A stretch of 64,000 nucleotides of DNA from Bartonella henselae str. Houston-1 (GCF_000046705.1 NC_005956.1:620001-684000), one strand, 5' to 3'; positions 38,082 to 47,462 are shown, counted from the first letter of the stretch. Numbers and translations: made by a program. Notes: generated by a model from the sequence alone, not told the origin.

Positions 38082-39359
38082 ATGCTTGATATTAAGTGGA
38101 TTCGTGAACATCCTGAGAAATTAGATGAGGCGTTGGCAAAGAGAGGCATTGAGCCGCAAGCTGAAAGGTTAATAAAACTTGATCTTGAGCGTCGGTCACA
38201 TGTTGCTAAAGTACAATCTGCGCAGGAGCGTCGCAATACAGCTTCAAAGAAAATAGGACAGGCTTTAGCTGTCTGTGATCAGAAAATGGCTGAACGCTTT
38301 AGAGCTGAAGTTGAAGAGATTAAAGTCTTTCTTTCTTCTGCTACAGCAGAAGAAAAGCGATTGACGGAGAGTTTGGAGAATGCTCTTTCAGCACTCCCAA
38401 ATATTCCATTAGATGATGTTCCAGAAGGTAAAGATGAAAGCGATAATGTTGTTCTTCGACATTTTAGTGTACCTACGACATTTGACTTTACACCAAAGGA
38501 ACATTTTGATCTTGGTCAAAATCTCAAACAGATGGACTTTGAACGGGCAAGCCGTTTGTCGGGTACACGTTTTACAGTACTCTCAGGGGCTTTAGCGCGG
38601 CTTGAGCGCGCATTGGGTCAATTTATGCTTGATGTGCATGTTTATGAGCATGGTTATACAGAAGTTTCTGTGCCTCTCCTTGTTCGTGATGAGAGTGTTT
38701 ATGGAGCAGCTCAGTTGCCGAAATTTGCTGATGATCTCTTTCGGACGACAGATGGTCGGTGGCTTATTTCGACAGCAGAAGTGCCGTTAACCAATTTGGT
38801 AAACAATGAAATTCTTGAGATATCGGATTTGCCGCTGCGCTTTTCTTCTTTGACTCCTTGTTTCCGCTCAGAGGCGGGGTCAGCAGGACGTGATACACGT
38901 GGTATGTTGCGTCAACACCAATTTTGGAAGGTGGAAATGGTATCAATTACCACGGCAGAGCAGTCTTTAATTGAACTGGAACGTATGACAGAATGTGCAG
39001 AAGATGTACTAAAACGGCTTGATTTACCTTTTCGGACTATGGTTCTTTCTACGGGTGATATGGGATTTGCTGCACGTAAAACTTATGATATTGAAGTTTG
39101 GCTTCCTGGTCAGGGATGCTACCGTGAAATTTCCAGTTGCTCAGTTTGTGGAGATTTTCAAGGGCGACGTATGAATGCACGCTATCGTAAAGAAGGTGAG
39201 AAAACATTACACTTCGTCCATAGTCTTAATGGTTCTGGTACGGCTGTTGGTCGTTGTCTTATTGCCGTTCTTGAGAATTATCAGCAGGCTGATGGGTCAA
39301 TTATTATACCCGATGTTCTACAACCTTATATGAGGGGCATGCGTTGCATAACTGCTTAA
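38082..39359 (+). CDS. serS: Seryl-tRNA synthetase
   Basis: A 425-residue class II synthetase. It has the N-terminal coiled-coil arm (residues about 30-100; [20 protein letters not shown] at the start), then motif 2 around [25 protein letters not shown] and motif 3 in [20 protein letters not shown]. It charges tRNA-Ser and tRNA-Sec. GAGGAA at 38071 supports the ATG at 38082 over a TTG at 38079. In relatives surE often follows serS; here the next gene is pcm with a 135-base gap. Confidence 0.96.
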   Translation: MLDIKWIREHPEKLDEALAKRGIEPQAERLIKLDLERRSHVAKVQSAQERRNTASKKIGQALAVCDQKMAERFRAEVEEIKVFLSSATAEEKRLTESLENALSALPNIPLDDVPEGKDESDNVVLRHFSVPTTFDFTPKEHFDLGQNLKQMDFERASRLSGTRFTVLSGALARLERALGQFMLDVHVYEHGYTEVSVPLLVRDESVYGAAQLPKFADDLFRTTDGRWLISTAEVPLTNLVNNEILEISDLPLRFSSLTPCFRSEAGSAGRDTRGMLRQHQFWKVEMVSITTAEQSLIELERMTECAEDVLKRLDLPFRTMVLSTGDMGFAARKTYDIEVWLPGQGCYREISSCSVCGDFQGRRMNARYRKEGEKTLHFVHSLNGSGTAVGRCLIAVLENYQQADGSIIIPDVLQPYMRGMRCITA

Positions 39360-39494
39360 AAATTTGCAAAAGGAGAACGGATATACGCTTATTATTGACA
39401 AATGATAGCATAAAAACACAAGACGATGCCATTTTAAAAGAAATAAAGTGTGTATACAATGGTATAATGACTCTGTTGGAGATCGAATGATAGT

Positions 39495-40154
39495 ATGGAT
39501 CAAAAGGGTATTTTACGATTTCATGAGGAGCTAGCTAGTCTTGTGCTAAAAATGCGCAGCAAAGGAATTGATGATGTTCGCTTTTTTACGGCATTGGAGA
39601 AAATTCCGCGTCAACAGTTTGTCAGTTCTCCTTGGTTTAAGAGCGCTTATGATAATAAAGTTATTCCAATTGAGTGTGGTGAATATATTGAGCGTTTGGA
39701 AGAGCAGCTCTTGATTCTTTATGCTTTATCTTTGAAAAAAAAACATCGTGTCTTAGAGATTGGTACCGGTTCTGGTTTTTGTACTGCCTTTATGGCATGC
39801 CTTAGTGACCGTGTGATAACAGTTGATCGCTATAAAACGCTTGTTGATTTGGCGCGTCAAAAATTTCAAACTTTAGGCATTGAAAATATTGTTGTACGGC
39901 AGATTGATGGAAGCCGTATTATTACAGGTTTTGGATCGTTTGATCGTATTCTTATTTGGCCATCACGTTCTGATGAACCGAAGGAATTTTTAGAACTTTT
40001 AACTGAAAATGGAATTCTCATTCAAGCTATAGGACCCGATGAAGGGGTACAAACCATTACGCGTTATACAAAAATTGCTAGCCGGTTTGAGTGCTTAGAA
40101 ATGTTTCAAGTGCGTTATCAACCCTTTATTGAAGGTATTGCAGAAACTCTTTGA
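39495..40154 (+). CDS. pcm: Protein-L-isoaspartate O-methyltransferase
   Basis: A 219-residue PIMT. The family segments are IPRQQFVSSPWFKSAY near the N-terminus, and the SAM site VLEIGTGSGFCTAFMACL at about residues 85-102, followed by VITVDRYKTLVDLARQKF. It repairs isoaspartyl residues in aged proteins. Known Pcm proteins carry a shared loop of Y-x-D-x-x-x-P-I before the SAM motif; here the match is YDNKVIPIE. Position between serS and the NlpD-like gene matches rhizobial order except for missing surE. Confidence 0.9.
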   Translation: MDQKGILRFHEELASLVLKMRSKGIDDVRFFTALEKIPRQQFVSSPWFKSAYDNKVIPIECGEYIERLEEQLLILYALSLKKKHRVLEIGTGSGFCTAFMACLSDRVITVDRYKTLVDLARQKFQTLGIENIVVRQIDGSRIITGFGSFDRILIWPSRSDEPKEFLELLTENGILIQAIGPDEGVQTITRYTKIASRFECLEMFQVRYQPFIEGIAETL

Positions 40155-40309
40155 TTTTCAGACTATAGATACTCCATGAAATGCTTCCTCTTTTATTTTA
40201 TGATAAATTCACTTTGATTTTATTGTAAAGATATTCCCAAATAAAATATCTTATTTTAACTCTTAGGTAATATTACAAAGCTTTAATAGATTGAGTTGAG
40301 TATTGGTGA

Positions 40310-41500
40310 GTGAGCAAAACTATGTGTTTAAAAGTTTTGGGTAATGTTGTTCGGTGTAATCAGGGTATAGCGCTTTTAGCGATGATAATGGTTCTTGTGG
40401 GGTGTAGTTCTGGTATGCAGCGTTTCGCTAATCCTTTCTCTTATCCTACGATTTCTAATCAGCCAAATATATCTACAACAATGTCAACGTATACGGATTC
40501 TCCAACATTGTCATACGGCGCTGGTATGATACAAAGTACTGAATTGCCACCTGTAGAGCCAGTTAATGATTTATCAACCTATGATAATACTGCGTATAAT
40601 TCTCCACCCCAAGATGGGACGTCTTCTCCTAATAGTCGAATTATGGGAACACCGCCACGCAATCTTGGAACACTTTCTCGTTCACAAATGAGGAATGATC
40701 CTCTTTTTCGGCAAAACTCTTATATTGTTCAAACTGGGGATACACTGTTAAGCATTGCTCGACAAAGAGGGGTCAGTGTTGAGGCATTAAAATTAGTAAA
40801 TGGCATAAGGAGTAATTCCATTTATATCGGTCAGGTCCTTATGATTCCAAGTGGGCGTACAGCAGAAACTTCGAATGTTCGCAATAATGATTGGGGTGCA
40901 TCAAAACAATCTTTATCCCAGTCTCAATCTGCATCTTCCATAAGACACAAGAAGTATTCATCTACAGAGAAAGCTCCTATAACACCCAAGCCTTCTGCAC
41001 AGATAAACAGGTCAAATGGTGAGCAGAATTCTTCCGCACAGATGTCCTCATTGAATTATGAAAAGGGTGTTTTAGATACCGTGATGAATAAAGATAATGG
41101 TGTGACACCACAAGCCACAGGAATTTCTAAGATGCGTTGGCCGGTACGAGGGCGTTTATTAAGTCAGTTTGGTCAAAAGAGAGGGACGACAATGAGTCGG
41201 GGAATAGATATTGCTGTACCTGAAGGTTCATCGGTAAAGGCAGCGGAAAACGGTATTGTTATTTACGCAAGTGATGGGTTAAAAGAGCTTGGCAATGTTG
41301 TTATGATCCGACATGAAAATAATATTATCACTATTTATGGATGTAATAGCAAGCTTGTTGTTACTAGAGGCCAAAGGATACGGCGTGGTGATGAGATCGC
41401 TAAGTCTGGTGTTTCAGGCGATGTTAAAACTCCACGTGTTTATTTTGAAGTACGCGAGAATTCTTTACCTGTTGATCCTATCAAGTATTTAGAAAACTAA
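40310..41500 (+). CDS. NlpD-like LysM/M23 lipoprotein with degenerate peptidase site
   Basis: A 396-residue lipoprotein. A leader ends in the lipobox LVGC (Cys near 32), then a Ser/Pro-rich stretch, one LysM domain (YIVQTGDTLLSIARQRGVSV, about 140-183), a Ser/Gln-rich linker, and an M23 domain from about 275. The zinc ligands are absent: the usual HxxxD reads SRGID (Ser 296, Asp 300), the Y-x-H reads YGCN and the final HxH reads RVY (376-378). So it is likely an amidase activator or PG-binding factor for cell separation, as NlpD is, not a peptidase. Start is GTG 40310 or ATG 40322. Confidence 0.85.
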   Translation: MSKTMCLKVLGNVVRCNQGIALLAMIMVLVGCSSGMQRFANPFSYPTISNQPNISTTMSTYTDSPTLSYGAGMIQSTELPPVEPVNDLSTYDNTAYNSPPQDGTSSPNSRIMGTPPRNLGTLSRSQMRNDPLFRQNSYIVQTGDTLLSIARQRGVSVEALKLVNGIRSNSIYIGQVLMIPSGRTAETSNVRNNDWGASKQSLSQSQSASSIRHKKYSSTEKAPITPKPSAQINRSNGEQNSSAQMSSLNYEKGVLDTVMNKDNGVTPQATGISKMRWPVRGRLLSQFGQKRGTTMSRGIDIAVPEGSSVKAAENGIVIYASDGLKELGNVVMIRHENNIITIYGCNSKLVVTRGQRIRRGDEIAKSGVSGDVKTPRVYFEVRENSLPVDPIKYLEN

Positions 41501-41867
41501 CGTATGATGACTTTTTTAAAAAGCTACAATTTATCTGGATTTCAGACAAAACAATCAATCTGCTTAAATTAATGCTTTTTCAGCAGAAAAACTTAAATGT
41601 TTAAGGATAGCGATCAGTTTAACAGATTTGGAAGGGAAGAAAGTTATTGTTCATTTATTTTTTCCGAAAAGAGAAATAAATCTGTTTTTTTAAAGTTTTT
41701 TCTCGTTGCCTTCTGCCTCTTAAGGATTTATTGCCTTTCGATAAAGCTATAATTACAATTGTGTAGTTATTGCTTTGTATGATGATCCTCTAGGAAAGCT
41801 TTTTTCAACCAAAAGCTTATTTTGAGAGAGTAGGAAATACCTGAAGTTTAATCTATAGGAGATAAAA
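41501..41867. other. Gap between NlpD-like gene and yajC
   Basis: A 367-base AT-rich region with no intact gene. An in-frame stretch at about 41586-41693 reads AISLTDLEGKKVIVHLFFPK before a stop, resembling the N-terminal region of Bcp/PrxQ peroxiredoxins; it may be a gene remnant but is too short to be sure. The promoter of yajC should lie in the right half. AGGAG at 41858-41862 is the yajC ribosome binding site. Confidence 0.35.
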
Positions 41868-42314
41868 ATGTTTATTACTAACGCTTATGCTCAAGTTGCA
41901 GGCGGTGTTTCCAACGGGCCCTCACTTGTTACTTTCGTCCCGTTCATTCTGATTTTTGGGATTATGTATTTTTTTATCATTCGCCCACAGCGTGCGCAAA
42001 TGAAAAAGCGCCAGGAAATGCTTAATGCTGTGCGTCGTGGTGATACAGTAATAACGGGCGGTGGTGTTATTGGAAAGGTTACGAAAGTTTACGATGAGAG
42101 CGGTGAATTAGAGGTTGAAATTTGTGATGGTATGCGTATTCGTGTTATACGTTCAACACTATCGGATGTTCGCGTTAAAGGAGAACCAATTTCGGAAGAA
42201 AAATCGAAATTGAATACTAAAGTGAAAGCACCATCAAAAGCTAAAGCTGTAAAGAAGGAAAATATGAGCGCCTCTAAAGAGAAAAAAGCTGTATCAAAGG
42301 AAGAGCACTCTTAA
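41868..42314 (+). CDS. yajC: Preprotein translocase accessory subunit YajC
   Basis: A 148-residue YajC. The start FITNAYAQVAGG and the single helix LVTFVPFILIFGIMYFFIIRPQRAQMKKRQEML are typical, followed by the VRRGDTVITGGGVIGKV domain; the tail is Lys-rich and longer than in E. coli. YajC associates with SecDF-YidC in the inner membrane. In most bacteria secD and secF follow; here a terminator hairpin and a 480-base gap follow instead. Confidence 0.95.
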   Translation: MFITNAYAQVAGGVSNGPSLVTFVPFILIFGIMYFFIIRPQRAQMKKRQEMLNAVRRGDTVITGGGVIGKVTKVYDESGELEVEICDGMRIRVIRSTLSDVRVKGEPISEEKSKLNTKVKAPSKAKAVKKENMSASKEKKAVSKEEHS

Positions 42315-42794
42315 AGTATGATTACAGTTATCATGTCTTTTTAAAAATGATTTTTATGAAAATGAGTGGCTTTTATATAAATATATAAAAGCCTTTTCAT
42401 TGTATGGATGGTTTTATAGTCAGTAAATGCACCTTAATAAGTTTTTTAAATATTTATTTTATTTGTTGAACATTGTGATAATTTCTAACTATTCTTTGAA
42501 CAAGATCATTGTTCTATAGGACAAAAATTATTTGTTTTTGAGCGAATAGGCACAGATAATTTTTTTCAATAAATATGTTTAAACGGATATGGTATTTAAC
42601 TGCGTTTTATTACAAGCTGTTTCCAGAGTGTTTGTAATAGTTTTTATATATTGCTTGTTGCAGTGTCAGAGGTGTATTTTTTATAAAAGATTTTGCATTA
42701 ACCTCGCAATGTAGGATATTATTGCTTCTTTGCTGACTTTTAGGGGTGAAGGGGAAAAACGCAATTGAGCTTTCAAAATAAAGGACAATGACTG
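42315..42794. other. Gap between yajC and the Mth938-domain gene
   Basis: A 480-base region. It starts with a terminator (42368-42400); the rest is AT-rich and I read no gene in any frame. In many alphaproteobacteria secD and secF occupy this position, so their absence is notable. The promoter for the following two-gene unit should lie near the right end. Confidence 0.4.
42368..42400 (+). terminator. Rho-independent terminator of yajC
   Basis: GGCTTTTATAT (42368-42378) and ATATAAAAGCC (42383-42393) pair perfectly over 11 bp with a 4-base AAAT loop, followed by TTTTCATT. It lies 54 bases after the yajC stop codon. Confidence 0.8.
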
Positions 42795-43181
42795 ATGTCT
42801 CATGCAATTCAGATTCGCGAGGCCCATTTCCCAGGGCGTGCACCTATTGATGCTTACGGAAATGGTGGCTTTCGTTTTGCTGATATGTCACATAGAGGTT
42901 CTATTATTTGTATACCATCAGGTATTTATGGTATTGATATGACAGGGCCTGTTCCTACTCAAGAGGATATATCTCGTGTATTAGAAGAGTCAGATCAAAT
43001 TGAGGTTTTATTAATAGGCACGGGAGTTGAATTATTGCGATTACCTGAAGAGTTACGGGTACTGTTATGGGAAAAGCGTATTTCATCAGATACAATGAGT
43101 ACAGGAGCAGCAGTGCGTACATTTAATGTTCTGTTAGCTGAAGATCGTGCAGTTGCTGCTTTATTATTTGCTGTAGAATGA
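42795..43181 (+). CDS. Mth938-domain (DUF498) protein, NDUFAF3-like
   Basis: A 128-residue soluble protein of the Mth938/NDUFAF3 family. Seen features are IDAYGNGGFRFADMSHRGSI, then the central EVLLIGTGVELLRLPEELR strand-loop, and DTMSTGAAVRTFNVLLAEDRAVAALL near the C-terminus, the most conserved part of the family. The mitochondrial homologue NDUFAF3 is a complex I assembly factor; the bacterial role is less certain. Its stop overlaps the next start (ATGA at 43178-43181), so it is coupled to the NDUFAF6-like gene. Confidence 0.85.
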   Translation: MSHAIQIREAHFPGRAPIDAYGNGGFRFADMSHRGSIICIPSGIYGIDMTGPVPTQEDISRVLEESDQIEVLLIGTGVELLRLPEELRVLLWEKRISSDTMSTGAAVRTFNVLLAEDRAVAALLFAVE

Positions 43182-44038
43182 TCAATTTTCTTCCTTATAG
43201 TCTTGATATTTTACGTGCTGCAGATCGTGATCGTTATATATCAGTTTTATTTGCGCCTAAAAAGAAGCGTAGAGCATTGGCCGCTCTTTATGCTTTTAAT
43301 GCAGAAATTGCTCGTATTCGTGAAAATGTGCACAATCCCCTTATCGGTGAGATACGATTACGCTGGTGGTACGATTCGATTGCTAAGAGTGAAATGGAAA
43401 AGAGTGAAAGCAATCCGATTTTGAGTGATTTATTTATGGCGATGACTCTTTTTAATTTACCTAAAACAGCTTTTTTACGTTATTGCGATGCTCAGATTTT
43501 AGATCTTTATCACAATCCGATAGCGACTCTTTACGATCTCGAATTCTATTGTGGTGAGACAGCAAGTATAATTTTACAGCTTTCTTGTCAGATATTAGAT
43601 CCAGATATGGCACAAAATTTTACAGATGCCTATCAACATGCAGGGATTGCACAAGGGTTAAGTGGTGTATTACGTCTTTTATCATTCATGCAATCGCGAT
43701 ATCAATATTACTTACCTGCTGATATGCTCAAGGCTTTAGGGATAAAGAGGGAAGAGTTGGAGTCCAACCGTATCAGTAAAGAGCAAAAATGCCACGTCAT
43801 TGAAGCTATGGTTGCATTATCACGAGATCATTACAATAGGTTCTACGAATATTTTAATATGATGCCTAAAACTCTTAAACCAGCTTTTCTTCCATTGGCA
43901 ATTATACCAGCATCTCTTCAAAAGGCAATACAATTAGGAGCGGCAGTTTTTCAGGAAAACGCAGCTTTACCATTACTTCATCGCTATTGGTTTATAACCA
44001 AAGCCGCGATAAGCAGTAATCTTCCAAAAATATTGTAG
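43178..44038 (+). CDS. Squalene/phytoene synthase-family protein, NDUFAF6-like
   Basis: A 286-residue member of the trans-isoprenyl diphosphate synthase superfamily. It begins with DILRAADRDRYISVLFAPKKKRRALAALYAFNAEIARIRE and contains EIRLRWWYDSI and a YHAGIAQGLSGVLR-like segment. The Asp-rich motifs of true squalene synthases are weak: DLYHNP and the later region lack a clean DxxED, so a prenyltransferase role is doubtful. Together with the coupled Mth938 gene it recalls the mitochondrial NDUFAF6 complex I assembly factor. The assignment to complex I is inference from homology and pairing. Confidence 0.8.
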   Translation: MINFLPYSLDILRAADRDRYISVLFAPKKKRRALAALYAFNAEIARIRENVHNPLIGEIRLRWWYDSIAKSEMEKSESNPILSDLFMAMTLFNLPKTAFLRYCDAQILDLYHNPIATLYDLEFYCGETASIILQLSCQILDPDMAQNFTDAYQHAGIAQGLSGVLRLLSFMQSRYQYYLPADMLKALGIKREELESNRISKEQKCHVIEAMVALSRDHYNRFYEYFNMMPKTLKPAFLPLAIIPASLQKAIQLGAAVFQENAALPLLHRYWFITKAAISSNLPKIL

Positions 44039-44480
44039 AATAAAAGAGCATTCACAAAAAGAGAATTGATAAAGATACGGACAGATTTTTTATATTGGAG
44101 AGTGCAATGCTATTGTGACTTCAATCCGTTTCCTTCTCATTTTAGAAACAGCGCTAACGTGTGAAGTGGGATGCTCTCAAAAGAGTTAAAATTAGGATTT
44201 ACAATTTTGAAAATAATGCATATTGACTCATTGATTATGTATTTTGTTAAATTCCCTGTATCGATGGATGTAGAGAATACAAAACCATGAGATGAAGTTC
44301 ATACAATAGATCAGCTGGTTTTCTAGGGTTTTTGCATCCGAGCAAAATTTGGGAGTAAAAGCGTAGTGGTGCTAACTAAGAATTTATTGAGGATAAGTTT
44401 TTCAGATGTAAGTGAGGACTGAAAATCTTATCTGTCTTTTTGTTGAAAGCATTCATTTTATTTAAAAACAGTGAGGATTT

Positions 44481-44537
44481 TCTCTTACCTTTAGGTAAGA
44501 GACTTAACATCTCTAAATGTTATGACACTTGGTGTCA
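44481..44537. other. Three consecutive hairpins
   Basis: TCTCTTACCT (44481-44490) pairs with AGGTAAGAGA (44493-44502), a 10-bp palindrome arm with two central bases. TAACAT (44505-44510) pairs with ATGTTA (44517-44522). TGACAC (44523-44528) pairs with GTGTCA (44532-44537). The three stems are nearly end to end. They could mark a structured RNA, a terminator remnant or protein-binding palindromes; none is followed by a clear T-run. Confidence 0.45.
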
Positions 44538-44722
44538 GAAAGAGGTCTAGAATTCAATTTGGAAGAGTTTATCAAGGATTATGGGTTATAATAATGATCT
44601 GTGAGTCAATGTCACCTTTATTCGAGCGGTACCCCTATGCTGTAGATTATAGATTTTTCTGGAGGCTATAGAAAAGCTTAGCATTAGAAGGAAACATTGA
44701 GAAAAAAATTGCAAAGAAGTAA

Positions 44723-44869
44723 GCCAAGATTACTCTCGAAGAGTCATGCTTTGGTGGAGATCTTGAACCGATCTTTACATTTTCTTCTCAAACAGGGAAT
44801 TGGAATGATATTGTTCAAAAATCTCAATTTTTTGAAGAGGATGAAAATACATTCAGTTTTTGCGAATAA
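44723..44869 (+). pseudogene. Possible coding remnant of unknown family
   Basis: A 49-codon frame ends in TAA at 44867-44869. It translates as AKITLEESCFGGDLEPIFTF, SSQTGNWNDIVQKSQFFEED and ENTFSFCE, with normal protein composition. Before it an in-frame TAA at 44720 interrupts a Lys-rich IEKKIAKK segment, so a longer frame seems broken. I do not recognise the family. It could be a piece of a lost gene; chance cannot be excluded. Confidence 0.3.
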
Positions 44870-45572
44870 AGGCTATGTTTAGATGCATTAAGAAAACTAG
44901 AGAGGAAATAAAACTGTATTTCTGTTTTTTTCCGTGCAACTTAGAAAACAGTACAGAACGATGATAAGCATCTCTACAAAGACCATCACTTTATCAAAAT
45001 CTCCTTTAAGAAATTCAGAGATTTGAGATCTATATCCTAGTGATTCGATAAAGAAGCTTCTTCTTTGATAAAATTCCTAGTCAATTTTTCAATTATCCTC
45101 TCGTTTGGAGAGTTAAATATGCAGAATCTAGGGATATTGGAATTTTAATACTCAGAGCTTTGAATGTATTGAGAGGTCTATTTTCCAATAAAGCATGATT
45201 TCTTGTTTTAATGAGGGAAACTCTCTTTTCTTCTTACATGGAAATTTTTAATTATGGAGAGACTATGAAGAAATAAGTGATTACTGTTTGTCACAACAAT
45301 ATTTAAAGTTCAGTTAGAGCTGATAAAAGTTTTAAATACCCTAAAGAAACGCTTTTCTAAATTTCATTCGTCTATAAAAATTTATCCCCGTCCGATAAAG
45401 CTGTGACGCATTTATTTTTCTACAGTTTTAAGGATTTGAAAGAAAGCTCATTATTTAGAGATATTATACGCTCCACACTCAGGCAAAAAGAATTTTGCCT
45501 GATTTTTAAATTGCAGATAAAACGCTAAGCACAATTTTATTAAATAAATACTTAAGATCATTTGCAACACTA

Positions 45573-47462
45573 TTATTGAAGAGCTTGGAAGATTTGATTA
45601 TAGTTAGCGCTATTAATTTTTAAAGGATGTTCTTTATTGGCAACATGCAGCATCTCTAGCTTTAGATCTTCTCTTATCATCATATCTATGTTACTACGAA
45701 TATCAGATGAAAGGGTATGAGGAGAGATATCTTTAGGAGTAGTAACTTCCTTTATTTGATAAAGGATACGGTTTTTTGCAATCGGACCTTTTACTATGCC
45801 ATAGTGACCTTTTGGACCAGAAAATAATGCTTTAACGCCTTCAAATCCAAGGATTTCAGATGAATCTTGGCGCCGAAGGGGCTGTGTTGTTTGTTTTGTA
45901 ACACCAAGTATATGTGCGAGAGAAACAAGACTTTTTCCTTCAGTGAGCTGTTTGAGAGCGTCCTTGGCTTTTTCATCAAGAAGGCGTTGGATTTCTTCTT
46001 TTTTCCATTGGGCAATGACCTCTTGTTTTGCCTCTTCAAATGTTTTATCCCGCGCAGGGATGATAGTATTGATCTTGTACCAGAGATACCCACCATTTGG
46101 AAGAGAGAGTGGATCAAGATCAGCTCCTTCGTTTGATTGATAAATGGAGTTAAGCAAAAGATCTTTTTGGGGTAGATCTGTAAGTATTGTGCCTTCAATT
46201 GTTTTTCCTGTTTTATCAAGGGTAATTGTTCGCAAGGGTAATTTATATTGGTCAGCAAGCTCTTTGAAAGAAGCACCTTCAAAACGTGCATTTTCAATTT
46301 CCGTATAACTGTTACGTATATCATCAGCAGCACGATTTTGAGCAAGTGTTTGACGAATATTGTCTTCTACTTTCTCAAAGGGAATGGGGCCTGCAGGTGT
46401 AATATCTGTAACACGAATGATAACAGGACCTTGTAAATCATTGATTACAGCACTGATTTGTCCTTGTTTAAGTTCAAAAATCTCAGAGGATAAATAACTA
46501 GGAAGTTCATTTTCTGTGAAAGGCCCTTTTTTTATGTCATTGAGAGTCTTGTTTTCAGCTTTAACTAAGTCATCGAAGCTTAATCCATCGGCTATTTTTT
46601 TTACTGCATTATCTGCAGCCTCGCGTGTAGGGAAACGCAATTCTTCAATCGTGCGTTTTTCAGGAGTTATAAAACGCGAGGAGTTTTGTGTATAATAGTT
46701 TTTTACCTCATCTTCTGAGATATCTTTGGGTTTTATAAAATCAGCGAGTTCCATGGATAAGAAAGAAATTGTACGGTATTCTGGAACACGAAATTTATTT
46801 CTATGTGTTTCAAACCATTTTTGCAACGTTTCTTGATGAGGTTCAGAAATTATTTCCTTTTCTTTTAGATCAAGAACGAGATAATCGGCAATACGGGTTT
46901 CTCTTTGATAAAAGGCGAGTGCTTTATAAAAAAGATCTGGTGCTTTCATCCCTGACAGTGACGCTGAAATGAGCTGATTACGTTTTTCTTTTTTTGTGTA
47001 ATAATCAAGGAAATTACTTTCGCTTATATGTAATTGTTGAAGGTAGTTACGAAACAAATCATGTTTGAAGACACCATTTATTTGGAACATATTATCCGCA
47101 CCAATTTTACGGGCTATGGCATCTTTTGAAAGATTGATTTTCATTTGACGCGTTTGTTCATCAAAGAGCACATCTTGTTGTAACTGATTAAAAACAAAAG
47201 CGGGGATTTGGTATTGCTGCATTTCATTTGGTGTGAACATGCGTCCAAGACGAGAGGCGAGTGCTAAACGTGCACTTTGATCAGCCAGTGCAAGACGATA
47301 ATCATCGATAGTTATTATGGACTCTCCAGAAGAGATAAGATCTCTTTCACTTTTTGTGTGTAACTGTGGTATCCCCCATAAAAGGATAAAACATAAAAGC
47401 AAAATAGCAAGAAAAATTCTAGCAATCCAAGAATTTGTGGCGTTTCTTATGATGTCAAGCAT
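45573..47462 (-). CDS. PpiD/SurA-like membrane-anchored folding factor
   Basis: A 629-residue protein with one N-terminal membrane helix (WIARIFLAILLLCFILLW) and a large periplasmic part: a SurA_N-like chaperone domain (ALADQSARLALASRLGRM, then NQLQQDVLFDEQT), a parvulin-like domain around ITPEKRTIEELRFPTREAAD and GPFTENELPSYLSSEIFELKQGQIS, and a second repeat-like C-terminal part. It resembles PpiD, which works beside SecYEG. It is divergent from tpiA as in relatives. The length suits PpiD. Confidence 0.88.
   Translation of the reverse strand: MLDIIRNATNSWIARIFLAILLLCFILLWGIPQLHTKSERDLISSGESIITIDDYRLALADQSARLALASRLGRMFTPNEMQQYQIPAFVFNQLQQDVLFDEQTRQMKINLSKDAIARKIGADNMFQINGVFKHDLFRNYLQQLHISESNFLDYYTKKEKRNQLISASLSGMKAPDLFYKALAFYQRETRIADYLVLDLKEKEIISEPHQETLQKWFETHRNKFRVPEYRTISFLSMELADFIKPKDISEDEVKNYYTQNSSRFITPEKRTIEELRFPTREAADNAVKKIADGLSFDDLVKAENKTLNDIKKGPFTENELPSYLSSEIFELKQGQISAVINDLQGPVIIRVTDITPAGPIPFEKVEDNIRQTLAQNRAADDIRNSYTEIENARFEGASFKELADQYKLPLRTITLDKTGKTIEGTILTDLPQKDLLLNSIYQSNEGADLDPLSLPNGGYLWYKINTIIPARDKTFEEAKQEVIAQWKKEEIQRLLDEKAKDALKQLTEGKSLVSLAHILGVTKQTTQPLRRQDSSEILGFEGVKALFSGPKGHYGIVKGPIAKNRILYQIKEVTTPKDISPHTLSSDIRSNIDMMIREDLKLEMLHVANKEHPLKINSANYNQIFQALQ

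Larger units (their letters stand above)
44039..45572. other. 1.5-kb gene-free, apparently decayed stretch
   Basis: No intact gene lies here. Two things stand out: three consecutive hairpins at 44481-44537, and a coding-like open stretch at 44723-44869 that follows an in-frame stop. The remainder is AT-rich with stops in all frames. Length, lack of a gene and residual coding character suggest remains of one or more lost genes between the NDUFAF6-like gene and ppiD. Confidence 0.5.

Noticed and set aside
44697-44882. 61-codon open frame in the gene-free stretch
   Set aside because: Lys/Arg/Leu-rich frame without RBS; the neighbouring frame at 44723-44869 looks more like true former coding sequence.
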